Shown here one piece after another: positions 18,018 to 27,375 of a stretch of DNA of 48,852 nt (positions are counted from its first letter, which is position 1; every line of letters starts with the position of its first letter). The stretch comes from a virus. The DNA lies in the IMG/VR virus record IMGVR_UViG_3300025652_000119, positions 1-48,852 of that record; one strand, given 5' to 3'. The position numbers and the translations under genes are program-made. The notes beneath the pieces were generated by a model. That model was not told the origin of the DNA, did not search any database, and was given only the letters and a program-made list of their open reading frames with translations.

Positions 18018-19556
18018 TTATTTTAAAGGTATTATTTGTAACGCGTATACATTAATATCTGTAACAGCAGTAGCTGCTTTTACATCTGCACTAATTGTTA
18101 TTTTTGAATCCCAATTTATTTCTAAAGAATTTGTTAAGCTTGTAGTAGTATCATCTTCACCTATCATACAAAAACCAAATGCCATTGTTTTAGCAGTGTT
18201 TGAATGTAACACTGTAACTTCGTGGTGTATAAATTTGCCACTAGGAGCTGTTGTTCCTGTAGCGCTAGACTCTATAACTTGTGTCCCTCCTACACCAATA
18301 GCCACTGTTTTTGTATTACCTGTTGCTTGAGCAAAACAATGCGATATAACTTTAAATCCTGTACCTATCGGGTATTCTCTTAAATCAACATCTATAGACA
18401 TAACTGACTCATAAGCACCTGTAGTAGTTGCTCTTTCTCCTGAATTTATATCACTAGTTACAAAAGTTTTAATTCCTGAAGTAGTGTCAGACCCTGAAGA
18501 AATGTTACTTTCTAAATACCATGTTTTTTCTGAATCACAATACAACTTAACAGAAGAAGCATTTGAATTTAAAAGAAAAGTTCTAGCTCCTTCTATAGTA
18601 TCTCCACCTTGAGCTACTAACGTAATGTTATTTTTTAAAGAATTACCATACTCATCTTTAATTAAGTATTTAGTAATTTTAGGATTAGAAAGTCTTCCTA
18701 TTGTTGGTAAAATAAGTTCAACACTATTTTTTCTACAGTCAACTCCTACTATACCTTTTTCAGATTCTAACAAAGCATGCTTTGAAGTTACTACAATAGT
18801 TCTATTATATTCACTTCCAGCTTCTAATGCACCTTTATAAGAATTAGGAGTTAGCGCAGAAGTTTCAGAAATTAGTTCTTCTGTTTCTTTGCTAGTAGCT
18901 ATTTTTAGTATACCTGGCGAGTCTTGAGTTGCTGTTATTACATTAGTATTAATTATTGCAAACTGATGTCCTACAGCTCCGTGTCTTCCTCCTTTAGAAT
19001 CTTCAACACATATAATAATATCTCCCTTCTGAATTTCTGGGCCATCTATTGCAAAAACAGATTGGTCGCTTTGAACTATAAAAGAATCTCCTGCAACAGC
19101 TGTAGGATAACCATCATCTGCTTTTAATTTAGTAATAACTTTAAGAACTTTTTTAAGCTCATTATCTATAAAATTTCTATCTACTAACTCATTAGAACTA
19201 AAATTACTAGGACTAGATCTATAAGATATAGGTCCAGTTAATTGTGTAGTGCCATCATTTTTAAGTACATTATGCAAGCTAGTATCTACATATCTTTTAG
19301 TAGATAAATGATTTGAGTTTATAGGGTCTTTCCCCATAACAGGACTTTCAAATTTAGCATGAGCTTTTTGCATTACATCTTTATTAATTTTAGATGATAA
19401 GCTTGTAAATTGAGAAGATAGATTTTTTACAGAAGAACTTAATCCTTGAAGCAAAGATTCTTTTGTTATATTTTTTGTAACCCCATTTTGCACAATAGTT
19501 AATAAATCTGATTTAGTGCTAAAACTTGATTTAGGTAAGTCTTTTATTTTTGTCAT
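18018..19556 (-). CDS. Tail fibre / baseplate-like structural protein
   Basis: The 512-residue protein has an N-terminal helical region (SSVKNLSSQFTSLSSKINKD) and the sequence HLSTKRYVD at 83-91, a motif seen in many marine phage fibre proteins. The middle has a GDTIEGARTFLLNS segment, similar to T4-like and cyanophage baseplate or fibre proteins where a carbohydrate-like or knob domain meets a smooth loop. The end is a beta-rich domain (TVAIGVGGTQVIES, INVYALQIIPLK) like the trimeric heads of structural proteins. It probably forms a trimer that joins the giant protein encoded immediately downstream to the tail. Confidence 0.6.
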   Translation of the reverse strand: MTKIKDLPKSSFSTKSDLLTIVQNGVTKNITKESLLQGLSSSVKNLSSQFTSLSSKINKDVMQKAHAKFESPVMGKDPINSNHLSTKRYVDTSLHNVLKNDGTTQLTGPISYRSSPSNFSSNELVDRNFIDNELKKVLKVITKLKADDGYPTAVAGDSFIVQSDQSVFAIDGPEIQKGDIIICVEDSKGGRHGAVGHQFAIINTNVITATQDSPGILKIATSKETEELISETSALTPNSYKGALEAGSEYNRTIVVTSKHALLESEKGIVGVDCRKNSVELILPTIGRLSNPKITKYLIKDEYGNSLKNNITLVAQGGDTIEGARTFLLNSNASSVKLYCDSEKTWYLESNISSGSDTTSGIKTFVTSDINSGERATTTGAYESVMSIDVDLREYPIGTGFKVISHCFAQATGNTKTVAIGVGGTQVIESSATGTTAPSGKFIHHEVTVLHSNTAKTMAFGFCMIGEDDTTTSLTNSLEINWDSKITISADVKAATAVTDINVYALQIIPLK

Positions 19557-19566
19557 AATTATTTTT

Positions 19567-20352
19567 TTATAGTTCTAAAGCGTCGCCAGATTCTAACGTA
19601 AGAGTTGAAGAATCTCCAGTTATTACGTTTTGATATTGTGTAGGTTCTATTTCAGATGTTGAGTAATTAAATTTAAGCTCTATACTAATAAGATTTAAAA
19701 TATTATCATAGTAATTAAATTCTTCATTAGTTATTTCAGGACAATTGTAGCTAGAGATTCCTCCTAAAACTTCATTCTGAGATAGAGTAAGTCCTTGTCC
19801 TGTGCACTTTATAGATTGCCCATTATACATATCTCCTACGTTAGAAAATGTAAAAGTTATTTTATGAGTTCCTTGCGCACAGCTATTAGAAGAAAACTCA
19901 GCTTTAATACCAGAGTCGCTATTATTATATAAAGAAGAATAGCTGTTGCCAGAATCTATTGCCATTTGAAGCCAAGACAAACAAACAGCATTATCATCTG
20001 AAGTAAGTGCTTGCCCAGTTGAAGGGTTTATACTACTTCTAACTTTAGCTATTGGAACAAACGTATTATTTTTATTTCTAATGTGTATATAACTTTCTAC
20101 AATATCGCTATAAATATCTAAATTACAATTTTCATTTAAATAAAATGTAACAGGAGTTGGGTCTTGACTAGAAGATTGAGAACAATCTTTAATTTTAGTT
20201 TCTAAAATTTCTAGCCAATACGACACAGCTGATATTTTTTTAGATAAATTTTTATCTATATTAGAATTTGAAAAAGAGTCAAACATTTTAGAAGAATACG
20301 TTTGGTATTCTTCTTTTGCTTGTTGTAATTTTAAATATAATATATTAGCCAT
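19567..20352 (-). CDS. Hypothetical structural-block protein, 261 residues
   Basis: No family is recognised. Residues 1-55 are helical with charged repeats (LQQAKEEYQTYSSKMFDSF, YWLEILETKIKD); the rest is Ser/Asn-rich and beta-like, with scattered cysteines. It sits between the 1642-residue protease-domain protein and the tail-fibre protein with gaps of about ten bases, so it belongs to the same late transcript. A connector or fibre-attachment role is guessed from position only. Confidence 0.5.
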   Translation of the reverse strand: MANILYLKLQQAKEEYQTYSSKMFDSFSNSNIDKNLSKKISAVSYWLEILETKIKDCSQSSSQDPTPVTFYLNENCNLDIYSDIVESYIHIRNKNNTFVPIAKVRSSINPSTGQALTSDDNAVCLSWLQMAIDSGNSYSSLYNNSDSGIKAEFSSNSCAQGTHKITFTFSNVGDMYNGQSIKCTGQGLTLSQNEVLGGISSYNCPEITNEEFNYYDNILNLISIELKFNYSTSEIEPTQYQNVITGDSSTLTLESGDALEL

Positions 20353-20360
20353 AGTGTTTA

Positions 20361-23300
20361 TTATTTTGCAAAACTAACAATTTTTGTTAAATTTTTATGT
20401 AATTTTTCAAACTTTTTAGAAGCTTTTTGTTTTTCGTCTTCCGTAATTTGAGTAGGGTTATAATAATATACCTTAGTAGTAGTTTCTAAATAATTAGAAT
20501 ATAACTGACCTTCGTACTCATAAAAATTTCCATAAAGTATAGTTTCTCCCTCAGAAGTAAATAAATTTCCAGCAGTCGAGCTAGTACCTAACCACAAAGA
20601 AGCGTGAACGTTGTTTCCTAAATCAGAACATATTTCTAATGTAGTTTCATTTCCTGAAGCATCGCAATACAAATTAGTATTTGCTGTTGTTACTATGTAA
20701 TTACAAATGCTATTGTCTGGTTTAAAATAACATCCGTGTAATAAATTTTGAGGACATCTTATTTTAGGACCAAAACTGTTATCTGAAGTTGGTAGAAATT
20801 GAGTATCTATATTTTGAGTTTGAATACTGTTGCATCCTTCAGAGTCTACACATATAGTTATTGGAGTGCTCTCTAAACAATGCCCATTATCACAACTAGT
20901 TGTATTAGATGTATCAAAGAAAGAATCGTAAAAGTCAAAGTTTAATCCTCCTTCGTCAATATATTCTTGAGGATTTTCTGCTTTTAACAAACAATATTCT
21001 ATATGATTTGCAAATGAGTTTTCTTCTGTATAACTAGCCCTTACATTATTTTCTATTCCAAAGTTTCTAATAGCTTGAAGATTTCCTACATTGTTTTCTA
21101 TAAAAGCTCTAGCTTTAAATATTTGCCCAGGAGTCATTGCAGTTCTCCCAAGGTGCAGTCCTCCAGTAGCTCCAGGAACACTTTTCCAATGATCACTTGA
21201 ACATCCCCAACGATTGTTTTTAGTATTTATTAATACAAAACAAGTGTCATCAATGTCTTCTAAAAAAGCTACATCTATAAGATAAGCGTTTAGCCCATAT
21301 CTCATAGTATTATTTAATATTCCAACGTTTATATCTCCTATTGAAGGTGAATGCCTATTTAATAAAGTTTGGGGTTCTCCATTTGCATCTAATACTGTAT
21401 TTCCATAAAAAACTGAAAAATCACTTAAAATAGGATCTACCATTCCTGCACTTCTAAATATTGTAAGATCAGAAGATTTAAATAAATTTAGTCTAAGAGG
21501 GTTATAATAAGGAGAAGCCAAATCTGTGCTACCAAAAGTATATTTAACATATTCTAATTGAGTACTAGTCTTTCTTCCTCCTGAGTCTGTGTATTGAAGT
21601 GTAGGTAAATCATCTTCACCGTTCCAAAAATAAAGACTATTAAATAAATCAGATTCTATTACATGTGTAAGATCAGCACTAGGTATATAATCTAACCCTG
21701 AAAAACTAAAACTAGTGTTTGGGCTAGCTGCGTGCTCATCTGCAAAATTTTGCCAGTCAGGTTTAAATTTTTTATATGCACTTCCGTGAGGATTTATTCC
21801 AACATAAGCAGAACCAAAAGGAGCCATCATATAATGTATAGGATCTGTAGAAGTGTAAGTATCTGTAGAGTATCCTCCAGGAAAAGGTTTATATCCTATA
21901 GGGTAATTTTGAAAAAAATGCCCTTTAGAGTGAGGGTAAGCTAACGCAGAAAGATGAGAATTATGTATTTGATGTCCATTAAACGAACACCCAAAAGACG
22001 GATAAAGTTTTTTTCTATAACTGGATTCACCTCTAACAAATGTATTAATTGGATAACTATTTAAAGAACTATTTATTTGAATGTTATTAGATGGATCTAC
22101 ATACATACTGCTATTATTCCAAGACTCAATTGGAAATCCTGCAGCACCTTCATTATAATTAAAGCCAGACTTTTCTGTATTAGCACCTGCTACATCTTTA
22201 GTAGGATGATCTTTTAAAAAACTATGAGATTGTATTTTATATAATATTTGAGCATCTTCGTTAAGCAAGCTATTAGCATTAGCTTCATTTTCTACCCAAT
22301 CAGCCCCTGACTGCCCTTCACCAGGTCTAGCGTAAATTTGACTAGCAGTACCTCCATAAGCAAATGGACTAATGTTACCCTGCACTTCAGGAATAAATCC
22401 TGTTCTACTAGCATTTATAGGAGTGTAGGTTCTTTCTACGCCGTCAATCCATACAGTTTGTTCTGCGTATAAACAAGGGCATAGAGGATCTCCGTTTGCA
22501 TCAAACTCATCATACAATTTAGATACTGGCCAATTTTCTGGATAAGCTCTATTTTTAGGATCTCTCCAATTTATGTTTGCAAACCATACAGGGTCAAAAA
22601 TATCAGAAGGTTCATATAGGCCTGTACTCTCATTTAGTACTGGGATACAAAAAGGAACTCTGTTTGTTATTTGAGGGCCTTTCCTGTTTGCAGGTAAAAC
22701 TTCTATACCTCCAGTTACAGGGGGTAGTTCTTCTTCTACTATTTGTGCGCTAGGAACATGAACAGTTCTTACAAGATAACCAAAAGCAGCATTATGTGCA
22801 CTCCCACCAACGTCTGATGGGAGAGCGTAAGACGCAGTAGCTCCATCAGGCCTTGAAACCATCCTATTGTCTGTACACCAATAATAAGGAGCAACACTTC
22901 CTTCTCCGTTATCTCTAAACCAAAAAGCGTTAACTCCTTCAGGAGTATACCCTAATTGATAAACTCCTGTAGTTCCAACTTCAGAACAACTTCCTCTCAT
23001 ATAGTAAAAAGTGTTTTTTTTAATCCCCCAATTTAAAGAAAGATTTCCAAAACCGTCTGGGTCTGGGTTAGGTGCTGCATTGCTTAATAGATAAGCATCA
23101 TTGTCTTTATAAAAAATATTTCTAAATGTTTGGTAATCTGCTTGTGAAGGAAGAAACCAATCATTAAATCCATGGTAAGAACCACTACCTGGAAATTGAC
23201 CATTTTTAACTAAAGGTATTGACGGGGCATTATATTGCATAGAATCTGAAAGTATAAGAACATTATTTCCTGATTTCTTAATAGCATATCCTCCTAGTTC

Positions 23301-25289
23301 AGGATAATTACATGCACGTATAGTGTCATAATTAAATTCTCCCTCATTAATATCATTTATAAGATTAATATTTTCTATAGTAAGGTCTCCTTCTTCTTCT
23401 TGAACTCCTCCTACAGCACCTCCTCCCCAAACAAAATCTCTTGTTGTTGTAAGCATACCATCTATTAAATCTGTTGTAGGATTTACAACAAACTCTGGTT
23501 TACCTCCTGACTCAATATTAACATTATTACCATTATCATCTAATAGTATATAGCTATCTCCCCATAAAGAGTCTAGCCCTAAACACATAGCTAAATAATT
23601 ATTTAAAACTGTTTTCCATTTTAGTTGGCTTTTAAGCGCACTTTCAGAAGTATTCTGTATTACCCCTACAAAAGAATCTGCAATAGCAGAATGAAAATGT
23701 GAAGGATAATTGTGATCAAAATAAAAATCATATACAGAAGATCCTGTATTAAAATTAATTTTTCTTTCGTAATTATTTGTTAGGTGTTTAGGTAATGTAT
23801 TAAACATCATTTCTAAATACCCTTGCTCATCTGCAGGCAAATCTTTATAACTTTTAAGAAGACTAACAGTTTCTCCATCTTCGTTGTACCCAGTTTCAGT
23901 GTATTCAAATGGAGGTATATTAGAATCTGCATTTGAGTACCAAGATTTTTTAGTATTAATAAATGGTAAAAACTTACCTTTAGGGTCAGTTTCCATTATA
24001 CTTGTAAAATTTATTGAACTATTAGGACTAGTATTATAACCCTGATGTCCAAAATGAAAAGCGTGATAGCATCCTAAAGTATGCCCTAATTCATGAAACA
24101 TGGTAGCCGCAACATCTCTTCTGTCTTGAGTACCTCCATTTGATAGTTCAGCTTTACTCCCATTAGTATTCATATGCCACCCATTTCTTGAAATAGTAAG
24201 CAATGGACTATCAAGTTGATTAGAAACAGGGAACGAAGCTTGAGAACCTGAGCTACCATAAAACATAAAATAATGCATAGCTGGTATCATTCTGGCCATA
24301 TTTGTTCCTTCGCTGTTAAATAAATTTTTTAATATACCTGAATTAGGATAATTTATTTGCCTATGTAATACAGGTCCTTGAGAAAGTAACGTGTCATTAT
24401 GATTTATGCTATAAACATCATAGACTTCTCCATCACTAAATGTTTGATAACAATCGTACGCATTTAAATTACTTACATCTAAACTAGCAAGTGAAGCGTT
24501 TCGTAATCTCATTACAGTTCCGTAAGGTCCGCATGTAAAACTACCTACCCTATCTTCAGTGAGATTTGCTATACTTCTACGGCGAGTAGCCATATAATTT
24601 TTTCTTTCAAAAGCCTCAAGAAAAGTTGTGTTGTTTAAAGTGTGATCTGACCAATCTCCTGGCAACTCTTCTCCAGTTCTCATATTTAAAACATCTCCAC
24701 TTGTTATAGAAGGAATTGATATAAAAGCTATAGTGTTATCAGTAATATTATCTGTAAAAGGTTTTGCTACTTGGAAAAGAGGATTAAACATGTGTTTAGG
24801 AACTGTAGGCATTAGTCTTAATCTAATACCTGAATCAATTCCGTGATTAACATCATTTTGTGCAGCAACATATGCTCCCCCTGATCTAGGTGTGCCATTA
24901 TTATAAGTTTCAGATTCTGATGGAACATAATCGTAAGTACCTGCTAACATTTCGTTAACCCAATCAATTAATTGACTATATTCTGCATCAGTATAATCTG
25001 TGTGCGCCATATAACTGTCTCCTATCCAAATCATAACAGGAAGATAAATAAGTTCATCTTCTGTATAAGTAATATAAGGTGGAGTTGCGTTTCTTGCAGA
25101 TTTTTTTATATTATAATTAACAAGCTGTTTTTGTATAGATTTTTGAATTTCTATCTGAGCAGCTATTGTTAAATTTGTAGGAATTCTTTCGCTTTCATCT
25201 ATTAAACACCCTTTATCACTAAAAGTATTGCTATCTTCTTTATAGTTTTGATAAAAATTCTTTGAAAATAAATTATTTGAATCAGACAT
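20361..25289 (-). CDS. 1642-residue virion protein with metzincin protease motif and C-type-lectin-like domain
   Basis: Around residues 396-408 the protein has HELGHTLGCYH, the full HExxHxxGxxH zinc site of metzincins, followed some 30 residues later by SIMET, a plausible Met-turn; the M43 (pappalysin/cytophagalysin) family is the closest in style. About residues 670-845 contain HGFNDWFLPSQADY and end AFGYLVRTVHV, matching the DUF1566 form of the C-type lectin fold. A cysteine-rich segment lies near 1465-1560. There is no signal peptide, and neighbours are virion genes, so it probably acts from the particle. It may digest surface protein or bind receptors during adsorption. It overlaps the upstream gene by eight bases. 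Confidence 0.7.
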   Translation of the reverse strand: MSDSNNLFSKNFYQNYKEDSNTFSDKGCLIDESERIPTNLTIAAQIEIQKSIQKQLVNYNIKKSARNATPPYITYTEDELIYLPVMIWIGDSYMAHTDYTDAEYSQLIDWVNEMLAGTYDYVPSESETYNNGTPRSGGAYVAAQNDVNHGIDSGIRLRLMPTVPKHMFNPLFQVAKPFTDNITDNTIAFISIPSITSGDVLNMRTGEELPGDWSDHTLNNTTFLEAFERKNYMATRRRSIANLTEDRVGSFTCGPYGTVMRLRNASLASLDVSNLNAYDCYQTFSDGEVYDVYSINHNDTLLSQGPVLHRQINYPNSGILKNLFNSEGTNMARMIPAMHYFMFYGSSGSQASFPVSNQLDSPLLTISRNGWHMNTNGSKAELSNGGTQDRRDVAATMFHELGHTLGCYHAFHFGHQGYNTSPNSSINFTSIMETDPKGKFLPFINTKKSWYSNADSNIPPFEYTETGYNEDGETVSLLKSYKDLPADEQGYLEMMFNTLPKHLTNNYERKINFNTGSSVYDFYFDHNYPSHFHSAIADSFVGVIQNTSESALKSQLKWKTVLNNYLAMCLGLDSLWGDSYILLDDNGNNVNIESGGKPEFVVNPTTDLIDGMLTTTRDFVWGGGAVGGVQEEEGDLTIENINLINDINEGEFNYDTIRACNYPELGGYAIKKSGNNVLILSDSMQYNAPSIPLVKNGQFPGSGSYHGFNDWFLPSQADYQTFRNIFYKDNDAYLLSNAAPNPDPDGFGNLSLNWGIKKNTFYYMRGSCSEVGTTGVYQLGYTPEGVNAFWFRDNGEGSVAPYYWCTDNRMVSRPDGATASYALPSDVGGSAHNAAFGYLVRTVHVPSAQIVEEELPPVTGGIEVLPANRKGPQITNRVPFCIPVLNESTGLYEPSDIFDPVWFANINWRDPKNRAYPENWPVSKLYDEFDANGDPLCPCLYAEQTVWIDGVERTYTPINASRTGFIPEVQGNISPFAYGGTASQIYARPGEGQSGADWVENEANANSLLNEDAQILYKIQSHSFLKDHPTKDVAGANTEKSGFNYNEGAAGFPIESWNNSSMYVDPSNNIQINSSLNSYPINTFVRGESSYRKKLYPSFGCSFNGHQIHNSHLSALAYPHSKGHFFQNYPIGYKPFPGGYSTDTYTSTDPIHYMMAPFGSAYVGINPHGSAYKKFKPDWQNFADEHAASPNTSFSFSGLDYIPSADLTHVIESDLFNSLYFWNGEDDLPTLQYTDSGGRKTSTQLEYVKYTFGSTDLASPYYNPLRLNLFKSSDLTIFRSAGMVDPILSDFSVFYGNTVLDANGEPQTLLNRHSPSIGDINVGILNNTMRYGLNAYLIDVAFLEDIDDTCFVLINTKNNRWGCSSDHWKSVPGATGGLHLGRTAMTPGQIFKARAFIENNVGNLQAIRNFGIENNVRASYTEENSFANHIEYCLLKAENPQEYIDEGGLNFDFYDSFFDTSNTTSCDNGHCLESTPITICVDSEGCNSIQTQNIDTQFLPTSDNSFGPKIRCPQNLLHGCYFKPDNSICNYIVTTANTNLYCDASGNETTLEICSDLGNNVHASLWLGTSSTAGNLFTSEGETILYGNFYEYEGQLYSNYLETTTKVYYYNPTQITEDEKQKASKKFEKLHKNLTKIVSFAK

Positions 25290-26667
25290 TGTTTAATGAA
25301 TTATTTAAGTTATTTACTATAAGTTCAAAATCTAAAATAGCTTGTGTAGGCACTAAATATGTTTCTAAATAATTAATCCAATCAGAAGTATTACCGCTCT
25401 GAGTATTTTGTATTTCAGAATAAGTTGTAGTGTATATATTAGTACAAGAAGGTAGAGTTCCAAACCCGTATGTCGGATCTGTAATAGTAATGCTTTCTGC
25501 AAAATTATGTAAAGAGTGTAATATAAAAGGATTTAAATTAAAATCAATAGGAGTATTAAAAAGCTGTTTTACAAAACTAATGTCGCTTTCAACTAAAGAA
25601 GGACTAACGTTTGTTGGAAATATACTTGAAAAGCTAGGAGGCTCAAATAAATACAAAGGATCATAGCAAATATAATCAGTGGTTAGTAAAGAATCAGAAC
25701 AATCTGAATCAGTTCTTTTATTTAAAACATCTTGTAAACTTACAGAAAGTAAATTTTCTGAAGATTTACAATTACCTTGTCCATTTAAATAAAAACAATC
25801 ACCTTCAATTTGACAATAGTTTAAATCATAATTAAAAAAATATCCAGAACCATCAGAATAACTTATAGTAGTATTTCTTTGCATTACACCTAGTGATGTA
25901 ACTAAACCTTTTAATAAACTAGAAATAAGTGATTCAGATAAATAATTATGTGTTGCAGATGCATACTCATGAAGATGCGGGTGATCTGTTAGCTCGTAAC
26001 TATAAGTGTCTGTTGGATACGCGTTAAAATTTGGAAAAGCCCAATAAGGAATAGTAATTCCAAATAAATTTAGTTTGTCTAATAATTGTGCGCTTATAGG
26101 ATTTTCAGCGCTGTAAGGAATTTCTATTGATTCTTTTCCTAAAGCATCTAAACCTTTTAAAGAATTTACAATATAAACGTTTAAATATTTTGTAGTATCC
26201 CAAGCTATTGCATTCTTAAAATACTCTAAAGTCATAGCTTTAGTAGCTTTACCGTTAGCATCTTCTGTAAAATAATGTAACCCATCTCTTACATATGAAA
26301 CTAGATTGTCTCCTCTTCTTTGATCAGGTATAGAATTTCCTTGAATTATATTTACTCCTGGAGTAGCTAAAACCGCACCTTGAGGATCGTTTTCTGCTAA
26401 CTCTAAAAGTATATTAAGATTAGTGTTAAAAAAATTTGACATAGCCCTATGAGCCATACTAGGTGTGTTTGGGTTAGGCCCAACAAGTCCTGGAGACTCT
26501 ATATAATGATATATAATTTTTATCCGTTTAAATTCATTTGCCCCAATTGGCTCAGCAGCCATAACTGCTTCATAAAATAATTTTAAATACTGCGCAGAAC
26601 TTTCATACGATTGTCTAAGCAATACTTGAGATGTATCAAAAGGTATGTTTTTAACAGTATTAGGCAT
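25282..26667 (-). CDS. Hypothetical virion protein, 461 residues
   Basis: I do not recognise a family. The sequence is rich in Asn, Ser and Tyr and has a cysteine cluster in the middle (NYCQIEGDCFYLNGQGNC), which recalls single disulfide-rich repeats. The last 20 residues are Asn and Leu rich. It overlaps both neighbours by eight bases and is therefore coupled in translation with the 1642-residue protein gene. Its position suggests a tail or adsorption subunit. Confidence 0.5.
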   Translation of the reverse strand: MPNTVKNIPFDTSQVLLRQSYESSAQYLKLFYEAVMAAEPIGANEFKRIKIIYHYIESPGLVGPNPNTPSMAHRAMSNFFNTNLNILLELAENDPQGAVLATPGVNIIQGNSIPDQRRGDNLVSYVRDGLHYFTEDANGKATKAMTLEYFKNAIAWDTTKYLNVYIVNSLKGLDALGKESIEIPYSAENPISAQLLDKLNLFGITIPYWAFPNFNAYPTDTYSYELTDHPHLHEYASATHNYLSESLISSLLKGLVTSLGVMQRNTTISYSDGSGYFFNYDLNYCQIEGDCFYLNGQGNCKSSENLLSVSLQDVLNKRTDSDCSDSLLTTDYICYDPLYLFEPPSFSSIFPTNVSPSLVESDISFVKQLFNTPIDFNLNPFILHSLHNFAESITITDPTYGFGTLPSCTNIYTTTYSEIQNTQSGNTSDWINYLETYLVPTQAILDFELIVNNLNNSLNNV

Positions 26668-27310
26668 TCTTTAAAGTATGTAATAAAGCATTATACAAAG
26701 CTGCGTCTGCAATATCTTCATCATCACAATCTTCGCACCGTAAATCTATTTGAGTTAAAAAACTATTTATTCTGTGCTCTATATTGCACACTGAGTTATG
26801 TTTAAAAGTATTATGTATTCCTGTTTCTGTATAACCTACATTATCTCCCGTTCCTGGGCTTAATATTGTTGCATGTATGTAATACACATGATCAGGTATA
26901 GAAGTCCATTCTGTTAAGTTATTTAAAACAAAGTCTTTTTCTACAGTAGTTAAACCTAAAGAAATCCAACTAGTCTCTATAGCACTATAAAAATCTAAAT
27001 ACAATTGAGAAAATGGAATAGATATTTTTAAGTTTTTAATGTCAAAGCTTTCTTGAAAATTACTATAATCAGCTTGATCACTGTTATATAACAATAAAGG
27101 ATTTATTGTTTTTGTCTCTCCTTCACTATTTATAATTAAAGGAATAAAAGGTTGTACAGCTATTTGAAGTACTTTCCCTTGAGAGGACATAGATTGTAAT
27201 CCCCAGCCCCCAGGGTTAGAAACAGAATTATATAATCCTGAGTTCTCAATCATAACTAAATTAGCGCAATCTGCAGATGTGGTTACATCTAGTTTTAATT
27301 CAAAAGCCAT
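26660..27310 (-). CDS. Hypothetical virion protein, 216 residues
   Basis: The first gene after a strong terminator on this strand. It opens with MAFELKLDVTTSADCANLVM, and phrases such as SDQADYSNFQESFDIKNLKI suggest a beta-rich structural domain of the type found in phage tail proteins. An acidic cluster with two cysteines (RCEDCDDEDIADAAL) lies near the end. No promoter fitting TTG-N19-TAnnTTTG is seen in the 65 bases upstream, so transcription probably reads through the terminator. Confidence 0.5.
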   Translation of the reverse strand: MAFELKLDVTTSADCANLVMIENSGLYNSVSNPGGWGLQSMSSQGKVLQIAVQPFIPLIINSEGETKTINPLLLYNSDQADYSNFQESFDIKNLKISIPFSQLYLDFYSAIETSWISLGLTTVEKDFVLNNLTEWTSIPDHVYYIHATILSPGTGDNVGYTETGIHNTFKHNSVCNIEHRINSFLTQIDLRCEDCDDEDIADAALYNALLHTLKNA

Positions 27311-27324
27311 AGGTAAAAATTAAA

Positions 27325-27354
27325 AAAGGACAGACAGATGTCTGCCTGCCCTTT
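27325..27354 (-). terminator. Intrinsic terminator after major structural gene
   Basis: A 30-base inverted repeat pairs almost end to end. The two imperfect positions are A-C mismatches on the plus strand but G-U pairs on the minus strand, and a T-rich tract follows on the minus strand. It is therefore a minus-strand terminator lying 21 bases past the stop of the 27376-28647 gene. Confidence 0.8.
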
Positions 27355-27375
27355 AATTATTTAATAAATTATTTA

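Noticed and set aside
20361-25289. Diversity-generating retroelement
   Set aside because: The C-type-lectin-like domain is suggestive, but no reverse transcriptase or template repeat is visible in the window.
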